From Streptomyces zhaozhouensis (GTDB lineage Bacteria; Actinomycetota; Actinomycetes; Streptomycetales; Streptomycetaceae), in the NCBI RefSeq assembly GCF_900230195.1, contig NZ_OCNE01000001.1, forward strand, positions 620,001 through 684,000: a DNA stretch of 64,000 nucleotides, read 5' to 3'. A program made the position numbers and the translations under genes. Below, one piece after another: positions 49,445-61,298 of the stretch; the first letter of the stretch is position 1; each line of letters opens with the position of its first letter. The notes beneath the pieces were generated by a model, which was not told the DNA's origin, made no database searches, and saw only the letters and a program-made list of their open reading frames with translations.

Positions 49445-50665
49445 ATGGCACGACTGTCCCGACCGGCCCGACCGCACCGCGACGATCTGCTGATCGCGCT
49501 GGCCGGCCTCGTCACGGGGCTGGTCGCCATCGCCTTCGACCTCTACACCTTCAACCCGCACCAGACCGCCGCGGCCCTGCGTCTCCCCGCCCTGCTGGTG
49601 ATCACCGCCGCCGAGGTGCTGCGCCGCGTCATGCCGAGGACGGCGCTGGCCGGCGCCGGGCTCGCCCTGGTGGCCGACGCCTTCACCGGCGGCTCGCTGC
49701 CGGTGCTCGTCATGTTCACCGACGTGGTCTACGCGGCGGTGCTCTACGGCCCCGCCCGCTTCGGCCGCTCCGTCGTCTCCGGCACCACGATGCTCAGCGC
49801 CGCCGGCGCCGTCGCCCTCGTCGCCTGGCTGCGCCAGCCGGAGGCGCTGGTCCTCGGCGCCGGCCTGGCGGGCATCTCCGCGGCTCCCGCCTGGACGGGG
49901 CTGCTGCTGCGCGAGCACCGGGACGTCGCGGCGGCGGAGCGGCTGCGCGCCGAGCAGACGGCGCTCCTCGCCGAGATCGACAGGGCGCAGGCGGTGACGG
50001 CGGAACGGGCCAGGATGGCCAGGGAGTTGCACGACATCGTCGCCAACCACCTGTCGGCCATCGCCATCCACTCCACCGCCGCTCTCTCCCTCAACAAGCC
50101 GGAGACCAGCGCCGAGGCGCTGGCCGTCATCCGGGAGAACAGCACCCAGGGCCTCACCGAGATGCGCCGGCTCATCGGCCTGCTGCGCGAGGAGGACTCC
50201 GAGCAGCGCCCCCCGGAGGCCAACCCGACGCTCGACGGCCTGGACGTGCTGCTGGACCGCGCCGCCAGGGGCGACGCCTCGGGCGAGCTCAGCTTCGTCA
50301 GCCGGGACGAGCGCGACGCCGCCCTGCGGCTGCCGGCCCCCGTCGAGCTGGCCGCCTACCGCATCGTCCAGGAGTCCCTGACCAACGCGGTCAAGCACGC
50401 CGCCCCCGGTCTGGTCGAGGTCCACCTCGGCCACCGGGACGAGCGCCTGACGGTGACCGTCACCAGCCCCTACCGCACCGACGCCACCTCCCGCGCCCCC
50501 GGCTCCGGCGCCGGCCTGGTGGGGATGGCGGAGCGGGTCGAGCTGCTGCACGGCAGCTTCGACGCCGGCCCGGTCACCGAGCCCGCCGGGCCGCGGACCT
50601 GGCGGGTCGCCGCCGAGCTCCCCCTCTCCGAACTCTCCGAACTCCCGGAAGGACACCACGCATGA
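49445..50665 (+). CDS. NarL-type sensor histidine kinase (HisKA_3)
   Basis: 406 residues. Four to five membrane helices within the first 155 residues with almost no external domain, then the HisKA_3 dimer region with phospho-acceptor His196 (ARELHDIVANHLSAI) and an HATPase domain (ESLTNAVKHA, GAGLVGMAERVELLHG). Kinases of this type sense membrane or envelope stress. ATG 49445 lacks a ribosome site, so the transcript may be leaderless. The stop overlaps the regulator start by 4 bp. The chitinase lies downstream. Confidence 0.92.
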   Translation: MARLSRPARPHRDDLLIALAGLVTGLVAIAFDLYTFNPHQTAAALRLPALLVITAAEVLRRVMPRTALAGAGLALVADAFTGGSLPVLVMFTDVVYAAVLYGPARFGRSVVSGTTMLSAAGAVALVAWLRQPEALVLGAGLAGISAAPAWTGLLLREHRDVAAAERLRAEQTALLAEIDRAQAVTAERARMARELHDIVANHLSAIAIHSTAALSLNKPETSAEALAVIRENSTQGLTEMRRLIGLLREEDSEQRPPEANPTLDGLDVLLDRAARGDASGELSFVSRDERDAALRLPAPVELAAYRIVQESLTNAVKHAAPGLVEVHLGHRDERLTVTVTSPYRTDATSRAPGSGAGLVGMAERVELLHGSFDAGPVTEPAGPRTWRVAAELPLSELSELPEGHHA

Positions 50666-51348
50666 CGATCCGGGTGCTGGTCGCCGACGACCAGGCGGCC
50701 GTGCGCCAGGGGCTGGTGCTGATCCTGCGCAGCGTCGACGACATCGAGGTGGTCGGGGAGGCGGCGGACGGCGAGGCCGCGGTCGCCCTCGCCGCCGAGC
50801 TGCGCCCCGACCTGGTGCTGATGGACATCCAGATGCCCCGGCTCGACGGCGTCTCCGCCACCCGGCTGATCGTCGAGCGGCGGCTCGCCGAGGTGCTGGT
50901 GCTGACCACGTTCGACTTCGACGAGTACGTCTTCGGCGCCCTGCGCGCCGGCGCCGGCGGCTTCCTGCTCAAGGACAGCGACACGGCCACGTTGATCACC
51001 GCCGTCCGCACGGTGGCCGCGGGCGAGGGGCTGATCGCCCCGGCGGTGACGCGCCGACTGATCGCGGAGTTCGCGAGAAACACTCCGGGGCCGCCGGCGC
51101 CCGCCCCCTCCCCCGCCGCCGGGCGGCTGGCCGAGCTGACCCCGCGCGAGCGCCAGGTGCTGGCCCAGGTCGGCGCCGGCCTGTCCAACGCGCAGATCGC
51201 CGCACGCCTCTCCATGGCCGAGGCCACGGTGAAGACCCATGTCAGCCGGATGCTGGGGAAGCTGGCCCTGACCAACCGGGTGCAGGCGGCGGTCCTCGCC
51301 CAGGAGTTGGGCCTCCAGGACACCCCCCGCCCGGACACGCACCGCTGA
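50662..51348 (+). CDS. NarL/LuxR-type response regulator
   Basis: 228 residues. The receiver has ADDQAAVRQG, phospho-acceptor Asp55 (LVLMDIQMPRLDG) and Lys in FLLKDSD; a LuxR-type helix-turn-helix follows from about 155 (LTPRERQVLAQVGAGLSNAQIAARLSMAEATVKTHVSRML). Coupled to the kinase by an ATGA overlap. A Pro/Ala linker separates the domains. Whether it acts on the chitinase gene 256 bp downstream cannot be read from the sequence. Confidence 0.93.
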   Translation: MTIRVLVADDQAAVRQGLVLILRSVDDIEVVGEAADGEAAVALAAELRPDLVLMDIQMPRLDGVSATRLIVERRLAEVLVLTTFDFDEYVFGALRAGAGGFLLKDSDTATLITAVRTVAAGEGLIAPAVTRRLIAEFARNTPGPPAPAPSPAAGRLAELTPRERQVLAQVGAGLSNAQIAARLSMAEATVKTHVSRMLGKLALTNRVQAAVLAQELGLQDTPRPDTHR

Positions 51349-51418
51349 CCGGCCCTCGGAAGAAGACCGACCGCCCCACGGCGCCGGCCGTCGACCGCCG
51401 CGATCGCCAACCCGCCTT

Positions 51419-51460
51419 TGGTACAGACCTATTGACCCGTGGTCCAGACCACTCTACTCT
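51419..51460 (+). promoter_or_regulatory. chitinase promoter with two 12-bp repeats and a DasR-like site
   Basis: TGGTACAGACCT (51419-51430) and TGGTCCAGACCA (51440-51451) are direct repeats 21 bp apart, the paired 12-bp repeats known from Streptomyces chitinase promoters. The second is also a palindrome, GTGGTCCAGACCAC, matching the DasR response element as I recall it. They bracket a -35 TTGACC (51432-51437) and -10 TACTCT (51455-51460) with a 17-bp spacer. This predicts GlcNAc-dependent derepression and a leader of about 140 nt. Confidence 0.8.
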
Positions 51461-51604
51461 CACGGGCACACGCCGAGCACGCCCTTGAGAGAACACCGTC
51501 AGTCCCCCTGGCGGCCCCACGCCCCCGGAGGTCACTGACCACCGCGTGCTCCCCGTGGAGACGAAGTCACCCCCACCGTCTCTTCTCCGACATCGGGAGT
51601 CTCC

Positions 51605-52894
51605 TTGAGATCATCCACCACCGTCGAGCAGCGCCGGCCGCGTCGGATGCGCCGGCTCATCACCGTTCTCGCCGCCCTCGCGATCCCGGCCGGCGGCCTG
51701 GTCGCCCTCACCTCCACCGCCGGGGCCGAAGAACCGGCGTCCCCCGAGATCGTCGCCTCCGAGCCCAGCGCGGCCGGCGACGTCCGCCTCGGCTACTTCA
51801 CCGAGTGGGGCGTCTACGACCGGAACTACCACGTCAAGAACATCGTGGACTCCGGCTCCGCCGACCAGATCACGCACATCAACTACGGCTTCGGCAACGT
51901 CGTCGGCGGCGAGTGCACGGTCGGCGACTCCTACGCCGCCTACGACCGCGCCTACACCGCCGAGGAGAGCGTCAGCGGCGAGGCCGACACCTGGGAGGAC
52001 GGCGCCCTCCGCGGCAACTTCAACCAGCTGCGGCAGCTCAAGGAGCAGTACCCGGACATCAAGGTGCTGTGGTCCTTCGGTGGCTGGACCTGGTCGGACG
52101 GCTTCACCGAGGCCATGCAGAACCCCGAGGCGTTCGCCCAGTCCTGCTACGACCTGGTCAACGACCCGCGCTGGGAAGGCGTCTTCGACGGCATCGACCT
52201 GGACTGGGAGTACCCCAACGCCTGCGGTCTGACCTGTGACGAGTCCGGTCCCGAGATCTTCGGCGACATGATGAGCACGTTCCGCGACGCCTTCGGCGAC
52301 CAGCTCGTCACCGCCGCGATCACCGCCGACGCCTCCGACGGCGGCAAGATAGCCGCCGCCGACTACGCCTACGGCGCCGAGTACGCGGACTATCTCGCCG
52401 TGATGACCTACGACTTCTTCGGCGCCTTCGACGCGGACGGGCCCACGGCCCCCCACTCGCCGCTGACCAGCTACGACGGCATCCCGCAGGAGGGCTTCAC
52501 CAGCGAGGACGCCATCGCCGCGCTCCAGGCCCAGGGCGTGCCCTCGGAGAAGCTGCTGTTGGGCGTCGGCTTCTACGGCCGCGGCTGGACCGGTGTCTCC
52601 CAGGCCGAGCCCGGCGGCAGCGCCACCGGACCCGCGCCCGGCACCTACGAGGACGGCATCGAGGACTACAAGGTGCTCGCCGAGTCCTGCCCGCCCTCCG
52701 GCACCGTCGCCGGCACCGCCTACGCCCACTGCGGCCAGAACTGGTGGAGCTACGACACCCCCGAGACCATCACCGAGAAGATGGCCTGGGCCAACGAGCA
52801 GGGTCTCGGCGGAGCCTTCTTCTGGGAGTTCTCCGGCGACACCTCCGACGGCGCCCTGCTGGACGCCATCGACAGCGGCCTCAGCGCCGCCTGA
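51605..52894 (+). CDS. secreted GH18 chitinase
   Basis: 429 residues. Arg-rich N-terminus and hydrophobic core (RRLITVLAALAIPAGGLVAL) with cleavage near TAGA-EEP give a signal peptide. The GH18 barrel begins at about 60 (VRLGYFTEWGVYDRNY) and contains SFGGW and the catalytic DGIDLDWE (195-202, Glu202 the proton donor), with MTYDFFG later. There is no separate chitin-binding domain. TTG 51605 has GGGAG 4-5 nt upstream; ATG 51647 is an alternative. It hydrolyses chitin for carbon and nitrogen; the promoter fits chitin/GlcNAc control. Confidence 0.92.
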   Translation: MRSSTTVEQRRPRRMRRLITVLAALAIPAGGLVALTSTAGAEEPASPEIVASEPSAAGDVRLGYFTEWGVYDRNYHVKNIVDSGSADQITHINYGFGNVVGGECTVGDSYAAYDRAYTAEESVSGEADTWEDGALRGNFNQLRQLKEQYPDIKVLWSFGGWTWSDGFTEAMQNPEAFAQSCYDLVNDPRWEGVFDGIDLDWEYPNACGLTCDESGPEIFGDMMSTFRDAFGDQLVTAAITADASDGGKIAAADYAYGAEYADYLAVMTYDFFGAFDADGPTAPHSPLTSYDGIPQEGFTSEDAIAALQAQGVPSEKLLLGVGFYGRGWTGVSQAEPGGSATGPAPGTYEDGIEDYKVLAESCPPSGTVAGTAYAHCGQNWWSYDTPETITEKMAWANEQGLGGAFFWEFSGDTSDGALLDAIDSGLSAA

Positions 52895-52927
52895 CCCCAG
52901 CGAGGGACAGCTCAGCGAGGGACACCC

Positions 52928-52967
52928 CGGCGGGGTGGTACCGGCGGCCGCCGGTACCACCCCGCCG
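52928..52967 (+). terminator. chitinase terminator
   Basis: A perfect 40-bp inverted repeat (two 20-bp arms with no extra loop bases; about four central bases would form the loop) beginning 34 bp after the chitinase stop. Very strong stem, short TTC beyond it. Confidence 0.85.
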
Positions 52968-53083
52968 TTCGCTGTGCTCGGGAGGCCGTGTTCGGAAGGC
53001 TGCGCTCGGAAGCAGGACGCCGGGGCACGAGGGCCGTGGAGCGGACGGCGGCCCGGGAAAGCGGGTGCCCCGAAGCCGTGCCC

Positions 53084-53205
53084 CCGTGTCCCCGTGTCCC
53101 CGTGTCCCCGAGCACAGTCCCTCGAACGCCGTCCCCGCGAACGCCGTTACTCGAACACCGGGCCACCCGAAGGCCATGCCTCGAACGCAGTGCCCTCGAA
53201 CGCGA
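53084..53205. repeat. short tandem repeats downstream of the chitinase
   Basis: CCGTGTCC is repeated three times head to tail (53084-53107). TCGAACGC-like units then recur every 14-16 bp (GAAC at 53124, 53139, 53153, 53183 and 53198, plus a decayed unit near 53169). Confidence 0.7.
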
Positions 53206-53323
53206 AAGAGACCCGTCGCCACGGGTCCCGGAAGAAGAAGAGAGCGAAAGCGGCACGAGAGCGAAGCCACCCGCCGGACGGCGCCGTTCTCTCTGGGGCC
53301 TGTCAGGGTCTGTCAGGGGCCTC

Positions 53324-53770
53324 TCAGGCCACGTTGACCCGCTGCCCCGGCGGGGCCGCCTCCAGCCAGGCGAGGAAGCCGGTCAACGCGTCCTCGCTCA
53401 TCGCGAGCTCGACGTCGAGGCCGTCCTGCCGACAGCTGAGCACCACCGCCCCCGGCAGCAACGCCAACTCCTCGTCACCCGCCGGCAGTCGGCGCTCCCG
53501 CACCTCGATGCGCTCCCGATGCAGCGCCTGCCGGGGACGCGGCGCGTAGGAGAAGACCCGGAACCACTCGACCCGGTCCCCGTTGTAGCGGGCGACTCCG
53601 TACCGCCAGCCCTTTCCCGGCGAGGTGCCGGACGGCGGCGGGGTGAAGCGGGCGCTACAGTCAAAAGTGCCGCCGGAGCGTTGGATCACCCGGCGGCGCA
53701 GCCCGAAGGCGAAGAGTCCGATCACCAACAACAACAGGATCGCGCCCAGCACGGTCAAGGCGAGGACCAT
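53324..53770 (-). CDS. DUF2550 family membrane protein
   Basis: 148 residues. One N-terminal membrane helix (MVLALTVLGAILLLLVIGLFAFGLRRR), then a small beta-rich domain with GGTFDCSARF, KGWRYGVARYNGDRVEWFRVFSYAPRPRQ and LSCRQDGLDVELAMSEDALTGFLAWLEAAPPG, all typical of DUF2550. This family sits downstream of atpC in many actinobacteria. ATG 53770, 68 bp beyond atpC. Function unknown; possibly envelope-associated. Confidence 0.9.
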   Translation of the reverse strand: MVLALTVLGAILLLLVIGLFAFGLRRRVIQRSGGTFDCSARFTPPPSGTSPGKGWRYGVARYNGDRVEWFRVFSYAPRPRQALHRERIEVRERRLPAGDEELALLPGAVVLSCRQDGLDVELAMSEDALTGFLAWLEAAPPGQRVNVA

Positions 53771-53838
53771 CTCGACCGACCTCCTCGCCTCGTGCGTCCG
53801 TCCCGGCTCTCACCCGGGCGCGATCGCTCCGTCTTCTC

Positions 53839-54222
53839 TCAGCGCTCCGCCGCCGCGGCCTGCAAGCGGACCGAGGCCCGACGCTCGGCCTCGACGTCCT
53901 CGTCAGCCTTCGCCTGCTCCAGTGAGCGCTCGGCCCGCTGGACATCGATCTCGTCCGCCAGCTCCGCCACCTCGGCGAGCAGCGACAGCTTACCGTCCGT
54001 GTAGGACAGGAAGCCTCCGTGAACGGCGACGACCACCGTCCCCTCGCCGGTCGCCCCGGTGGTGCGGATGGTCACCGGGCCCGAACGCAACACGCCGAGC
54101 ACCGGCTGGTGGCCCGGCATGATGCCGATGTCGCCGGCGGTGGTGCGCGCGATCACCAGGCTGGCCTCGCCGGACCAGACCTTGCGGTCGGCGGCGACCA
54201 GCTCGACGTGCAGCTCAGCCAC
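53839..54222 (-). CDS. atpC: ATP synthase epsilon subunit
   Basis: 127 residues, F1 central-stalk regulator. The N-terminal beta sandwich (LHVELVAADRKVWSGEASLVIARTTAGDIGIMPGHQPVLG) and C-terminal helical hairpin (DEIDVQRAERSLEQAKA) are as expected. GTG 54222 has AGGAG about 6 nt upstream. It is last in the atp operon but is separated from atpD by 221 bp containing a strong hairpin. Confidence 0.95.
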   Translation of the reverse strand: MAELHVELVAADRKVWSGEASLVIARTTAGDIGIMPGHQPVLGVLRSGPVTIRTTGATGEGTVVVAVHGGFLSYTDGKLSLLAEVAELADEIDVQRAERSLEQAKADEDVEAERRASVRLQAAAAER

Positions 54223-54344
54223 GATGGCTCCTGTTCACCTGGATCTTCACCTGGAATATCCCTGAATGGTCACTGGCTTGGTCTCCGGGGCCGTCGGGAA
54301 GTCCCCCGACGGGTCCCGGTCGAAGAATAGGCTCCGGTCCCGAA

Positions 54345-54376
54345 CACCCGTGGGACGGGGGTCCGTCCCACGGGTG
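54345..54376 (-). terminator. hairpin between atpD and atpC
   Basis: A 14-bp perfect stem (arms 54345-54358 and 54363-54376, 4-nt loop) in the 221-bp atpD-atpC gap. It can act as a partial terminator or as an RNA-processing or stability element inside the operon. Confidence 0.7.
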
Positions 54377-54443
54377 ACCATGCTCGGGCCGGGCCGACGG
54401 GCCGCGCCGCGCGGCCGGCGAACCGGTGCGCGACGCGTCGCCG

Positions 54444-56830
<2,387 letters not shown>

Positions 56831-56833
56831 GGA

Positions 56834-58405
56834 TCAGTCCTCGCCCAGCAGCTTGCCGTCCGCGGTCTCGAACTGCTGCTTGAACTGGACAACCGCGTTC
56901 CGGATGGCCTCGACGGTGTCGTCGGACATCTTCCCGCCCTCGCGGATGCTGGTCATCAGGTCCTTGCGCTCCCGACCGAGGTGGTCGAGCAGTTCGCGCT
57001 CGAAGCGGCGGATGTCGCCCACCGGGATGTCGTCCATCAGGCCGTTGGTGCCGGCCCAGATGGAGACGACCTGGTTCTCGGTGGGGAACGGGCTGTACTG
57101 CTCCTGCTTCAGCAGCTCGACCATCCGTCGACCGCGCTCCAGCTGGGTCTTGGAGGTGGCGTCCAGGTCGGAACCGAAGGCGGCGAACGCCTCCAGCTCG
57201 CGGAACTGGGCCAGGTCGACACGGAGCGAGCCGGTGATCTGCCGGATCGCCTTGTGCTGCGCGGAGCCACCCACACGGGAGACCGAGATACCCACGTTCA
57301 GCGCCGGCCGCTGGCCCGCGTTGAAGAGGTCCGACTCCAGGAAGCACTGACCGTCGGTGATCGAGATCACGTTGGTCGGGATGAACGCGGAGACGTCGTT
57401 GGCCTTGGTCTCGACGATCGGCAGGCCCGTCATCGAGCCGGCGCCCATGTCGTCGGAGAGCTTGGCGCAGCGCTCCAGCAGCCGGGAGTGCAGGTAGAAG
57501 ACGTCGCCCGGGTACGCCTCGCGGCCCGGCGGGCGGCGCAGCAGCAGGGAGACGGCGCGGTAGGCGTCGGCCTGCTTGGACAGGTCGTCGAAGATGATCA
57601 GCACGTGCTTGCTGTCGTACATCCAGTGCTGGCCGATGGCAGAACCGGTGTACGGCGCGATGTACTTGAAGCCCGCCGGGTCGGAGGCCGGGGCCGCCAC
57701 GATGGTGGTGTACTCCAGCGCGCCGGCCTCCTCCAGGGCGCCGCGCACGGACGCGATGGTGGAGCCCTTCTGGCCGACCGCGACGTAGACGCAGCGGACC
57801 TGCTTCTCCGGGTCGCCGGAGCGCCAGTTGTCGCGCTGGTTGATGATCGTGTCGATGGCCAGCGCGGTCTTGCCGGTCTGCCGGTCGCCGATGATCAGCT
57901 GACGCTGACCGCGGCCGATCGGCGTCATGGTGTCGACCGCCTTGTAGCCGGTCTCCATCGGCTCGTGCACCGACTTGCGCTGCATGACGGAGGGAGCCTG
58001 GAGCTCCAGGGCACGCCGCCCCACCGTCTCGATCTCGCCCAGCCCGTCGATCGGGTTCCCCAGCGGGTCGACGACCCGGCCGAGGTAGCCGTCGCCGACC
58101 CCGACGGAGAGCACCTCGCCGGTGCGGCGCACCGACTGGCCCTCCTCGATGCCGCTGAACTCACCGAGGACGACGACGCCGATCTCGCGCTCCTCGAGGT
58201 TGAGGGCGAGACCGAGGGTGCCGTCCTCGAACTCCAGCAGCTCGTTCACCATGGCCGAGGGCAGTCCCTCGACCTTCGCGATGCCGTCACCGGCAACGCT
58301 GACCGTCCCGACCTCTTCCCGCGAGGCCGCGTCCGGCGTGTACGACTGGACGAAGTTCTCCAGTGCGTCCCGGATCTCATCCGGCCGGATCGTGAGCTCC
58401 GCCAT
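56834..58405 (-). CDS. atpA: ATP synthase alpha subunit
   Basis: 523 residues, non-catalytic F1 subunit. Walker A GDRQTGKT and the conserved [13 protein letters not shown] lie in the nucleotide-binding core; the N-terminus [24 protein letters not shown] is typical. ATG 58405 with GGGAA upstream. A 100-bp gap with a hairpin separates it from atpH. Confidence 0.97.
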   Translation of the reverse strand: MAELTIRPDEIRDALENFVQSYTPDAASREEVGTVSVAGDGIAKVEGLPSAMVNELLEFEDGTLGLALNLEEREIGVVVLGEFSGIEEGQSVRRTGEVLSVGVGDGYLGRVVDPLGNPIDGLGEIETVGRRALELQAPSVMQRKSVHEPMETGYKAVDTMTPIGRGQRQLIIGDRQTGKTALAIDTIINQRDNWRSGDPEKQVRCVYVAVGQKGSTIASVRGALEEAGALEYTTIVAAPASDPAGFKYIAPYTGSAIGQHWMYDSKHVLIIFDDLSKQADAYRAVSLLLRRPPGREAYPGDVFYLHSRLLERCAKLSDDMGAGSMTGLPIVETKANDVSAFIPTNVISITDGQCFLESDLFNAGQRPALNVGISVSRVGGSAQHKAIRQITGSLRVDLAQFRELEAFAAFGSDLDATSKTQLERGRRMVELLKQEQYSPFPTENQVVSIWAGTNGLMDDIPVGDIRRFERELLDHLGRERKDLMTSIREGGKMSDDTVEAIRNAVVQFKQQFETADGKLLGED

Positions 58406-58425
58406 CTGGGTTCCCTGCTCTCCTT

Positions 58426-58459
58426 GTTGGGCCCGTAAGTTCTTCCGCTACGGCCCAAC
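58426..58459 (-). other. hairpin between atpH and atpA
   Basis: Arms 58426-58437 and 58449-58459 pair over 11 bp with one bulged base and an 11-nt loop. It lies about 20 nt upstream of the atpA ATG in the only sizeable gap of the F1 section before atpD-atpC. It may be a processing, stability or attenuation site. Confidence 0.5.
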
Positions 58460-58505
58460 CCGGGCCGCTGGTCCTGCTTGTTGAGTTGGTGTGCGCGGCG
58501 CGCGA

Positions 58506-59330
58506 TCAGCCCGCCATGCGGCGGGTGACCTCGTCCAGCCGGTCGCTGATCGTGCCGTGGATGACGTCGTCCCCGATCCGGACCGAGATCCCGCCGAGGA
58601 CCGAGGGGTCCACGTCGAGGTTCAGCTGGACCTTCCGGCCGTAGATACGGCCGAGGGCGGCGCCCAGACGGTCCCGCTGCGCGTCACTGAGCGGCACCGC
58701 CGAGGTGACCTGGGCGACCGAGCGGTCGCGCCGGGCCGCGGCCAGCACGCTGAGCGCGTCGAGCCCACTGTCCAGGCTACGTCCCCGCGGATATTCCACG
58801 AGGCGGACGACCAGGCGGAGCGTGGCCTCGCGCGCCCGGCCGCCCAGCAGCCGGCGAACCAGCTCGGTCTGGGCGGCGACGGCACGCTCGCCACGGTCCT
58901 TGCCGCTGAGCGCGGCACGCAGCTCGGGCGAGGTGGCGACGATCCGGCTGAACCGGAACAGCTCGTCCTCCACCGAGTCCAGGCTGCCGTCCCGCTCGGC
59001 GACGATCAGGTCGGCGATGTCGGCCAGCTCCTCGACCGCGTCCACCAGGTCACGCGAAGCGGACCAGCGGGAGCGGACCATGCCCGAGACCAGGTCGACG
59101 GCCTCGCCGCCCACCTGTCCCGAGAGCAGCCTGCCCACAAGCTCCGCCTTGGCCTCGCCGGCCTGCGCCGGGTCGGTCAGCACCCGGCGCAGCGAGACCT
59201 CGCGGTCCAGCAGGACGGTGACGGCGGCCAGTTCGCCGGCCAGCGCGGCGACATCGACGCCGGTGCTGTCGGCCAACGTGTCCAACCGCTCCCGCGCGGC
59301 GTCCAGCGCCTCGCGGCTCGCTCCCATCAT
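58506..59330 (-). CDS. atpH: ATP synthase delta subunit
   Basis: 274 residues, longer than the roughly 177 of E. coli, as known for Streptomyces and mycobacterial relatives. The C-terminal part (LNLDVDPSVLGGISVRIGDDVIHGTISDRL) is the conserved delta signature; the N-terminal half is helical. ATG 59330 overlaps the atpF stop by 4 bp. It joins F1 to the peripheral stalk. Confidence 0.95.
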   Translation of the reverse strand: MMGASREALDAARERLDTLADSTGVDVAALAGELAAVTVLLDREVSLRRVLTDPAQAGEAKAELVGRLLSGQVGGEAVDLVSGMVRSRWSASRDLVDAVEELADIADLIVAERDGSLDSVEDELFRFSRIVATSPELRAALSGKDRGERAVAAQTELVRRLLGGRAREATLRLVVRLVEYPRGRSLDSGLDALSVLAAARRDRSVAQVTSAVPLSDAQRDRLGAALGRIYGRKVQLNLDVDPSVLGGISVRIGDDVIHGTISDRLDEVTRRMAG

Positions 59331-59878
59331 CGGGTGGCCTCGGTTCCCGCCTGGGCCTTGGCCTCCAGCTCGTCGAGGAAGCGGTCGATGGTCCGGCTCT
59401 GCCGGGCGTGGTCCTCAAGGGACTCCCCGACCAGCCGGCCCGCCAGCTCGACGGCCAGCTTGCCGACATCCTGGCGAAGCGTCTCGGCCGCCTGCTTGCG
59501 GTCGGCCTCGATCTGGGTGTGGCCGGCCGCGATGATCTCCTCGCGCTGGCGCTGACCCTCCTCGCGCATCTCGGCGATGAGCGAGGCGCCCTGCTCCTTG
59601 GCCTCCTGACGGAGCCTGGCCGCCTCGTGACGGGCCTCGGCGAGCTGCTCCTTGTAGCTTTCGAGCGTCTGCCGCGCCTCGGCCTGGGTCGCCTCGGCCT
59701 TCTCCATGCCACCTTCGATGGCTTCCCGCCGCTCATCAAGCGCCTTGTTGATGGCCGGCAGGAGCTTCTTGTAGAAGACGAAGAAGATGATTCCGAAGCA
59801 GATCAGCCCGATGACGATCTCAGGCACCACCGGCACCACAGGGCTCTGCGGTTCCTCCGCGGCCAGTTGCATCAGCAT
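59327..59878 (-). CDS. atpF: ATP synthase subunit b
   Basis: 183 residues. One membrane helix (about 18-37, VVPEIVIGLICFGIIFFVFY) and a long charged helix forming the peripheral stalk. ATG 59878 has AAGGG about 8 nt upstream. Overlaps atpH. Confidence 0.96.
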   Translation of the reverse strand: MLMQLAAEEPQSPVVPVVPEIVIGLICFGIIFFVFYKKLLPAINKALDERREAIEGGMEKAEATQAEARQTLESYKEQLAEARHEAARLRQEAKEQGASLIAEMREEGQRQREEIIAAGHTQIEADRKQAAETLRQDVGKLAVELAGRLVGESLEDHARQSRTIDRFLDELEAKAQAGTEATR

Positions 59879-59915
59879 GGTGGACCCTTCCTCGGTAGTG
59901 GCTTGAGTGCTTGCG

Positions 59916-60230
<315 letters not shown>

Positions 60231-60262
60231 TCACGGGTGACCGGCTCGCCCTGGGGCCTCTC

Positions 60263-61072
60263 TCAGTGCGCCTCTTCGAGGGCCTGGGAGATGTAGGAAG
60301 CGGTCAGCACCGTGAAGACGTATGCCTGGAGCGCCTGGATGAACATCTCGAAGACCGTGAGCAGCAGCGTCATGATCAGCGAGGTGGCCGAGTAGAACGT
60401 ACCGACGACGGTACCCATCGTGTACCAGGTGCCGATGATGAAGACCAGCAGCAGCAGGTGTCCCGCGAACATGTTCGCGAAGAGCCGGACGGTCAGCGTC
60501 AGCGGCCGGATGAAGACCGCGGAGATGAACTCGATGGGCGTGAGGATCACGTAGATCCCCTTGGGCAGCCCGCTGGGGACGCAGAGGTTGCGAATGCCGC
60601 CGACCAGGCCGTTGTTCTTGAACGTCAGGTACATGTAGGTGCACCAGACGATCAGCGCGAGGGCCGCGGGATAGGCGATGATCGAGGTCGCCGGGAACTG
60701 GGCGAACGGGATGATCGCCCAGATGTTCATGATCCAGACGAAGAAGAACAGCGAGACCAGCAGTGGGACGTAGGGCTCGCCCTTCTTGCCGATGGTCTCC
60801 TTGGCGATGCCCCGGCGCACGAAGTCGTAGAGGACCTCGGCGAGCAGCTGGAGCTTCCCCGGCACGACCTTCGGCTTGGCGAAGGCGGCCCAGAAGAACC
60901 CGATGATGATGAAGGTGCTCAGGAACACCAGCGCCATCGGCTTGTTGACCTCGAACGAACCGATGGTGAACAGCGGTTCGAAGATGAACGACCACTCGGA
61001 CGGTGCGGGGAAGCCACAGTCGTCGAAGAGATGGCAGTCGGTCTCGAAGGCGAGCACCTGGTCATTACTCAC
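60263..61072 (-). CDS. atpB: ATP synthase subunit a
   Basis: 269 residues, five to six membrane helices. The essential Arg is in LTLTVRLFANMFAGHLLL and the proton half-channel helix ends near LQAYVFTVLTASYISQALEEAH. GTG 61072 has GAGGGAG about 7 nt upstream. The N-terminus (CHLFDDCGFPAPSEWSF) is typical of streptomycetes. Confidence 0.96.
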   Translation of the reverse strand: MSNDQVLAFETDCHLFDDCGFPAPSEWSFIFEPLFTIGSFEVNKPMALVFLSTFIIIGFFWAAFAKPKVVPGKLQLLAEVLYDFVRRGIAKETIGKKGEPYVPLLVSLFFFVWIMNIWAIIPFAQFPATSIIAYPAALALIVWCTYMYLTFKNNGLVGGIRNLCVPSGLPKGIYVILTPIEFISAVFIRPLTLTVRLFANMFAGHLLLLVFIIGTWYTMGTVVGTFYSATSLIMTLLLTVFEMFIQALQAYVFTVLTASYISQALEEAH

Positions 61073-61298
61073 CGCGAGACTCCCTCGGCGTGACGCATGG
61101 ATACGGCTACCTCGATGTGTCGGCGTGGCGGCATACCACGGAGCGGCACTGGACTAGGTGTGACGGAGGGAAGGCCGGTCCGCGCTCGCGGAGCTGTCCC
61201 CGGCACCGCGCGCGCCGCCTGTGAGCCGCCCTCCGGCGACGGACGATAGCAGCACGGAGGGGCGGCGATTATGCAGCCCCCCGGCTCACCGTGGCTGG
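61073..61298. other. 226-bp atpI-atpB spacer
   Basis: No gene. On the minus strand TATCGT (61248 to 61243) and CATAAT-like sequence near 61270 could be -10 elements of an internal promoter for atpB onwards, but no -35 is convincing. Confidence 0.35.

Larger units (their letters stand above)
52895..53323. other. 429-bp non-coding gap with terminator and short repeats
   Basis: No convincing gene. It holds the 40-bp palindromic terminator (52928-52967), three copies of CCGTGTCC in a row (53084-53107) and about six degenerate 15-bp units built on TCGAACGC (53120-53205). Confidence 0.6.
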
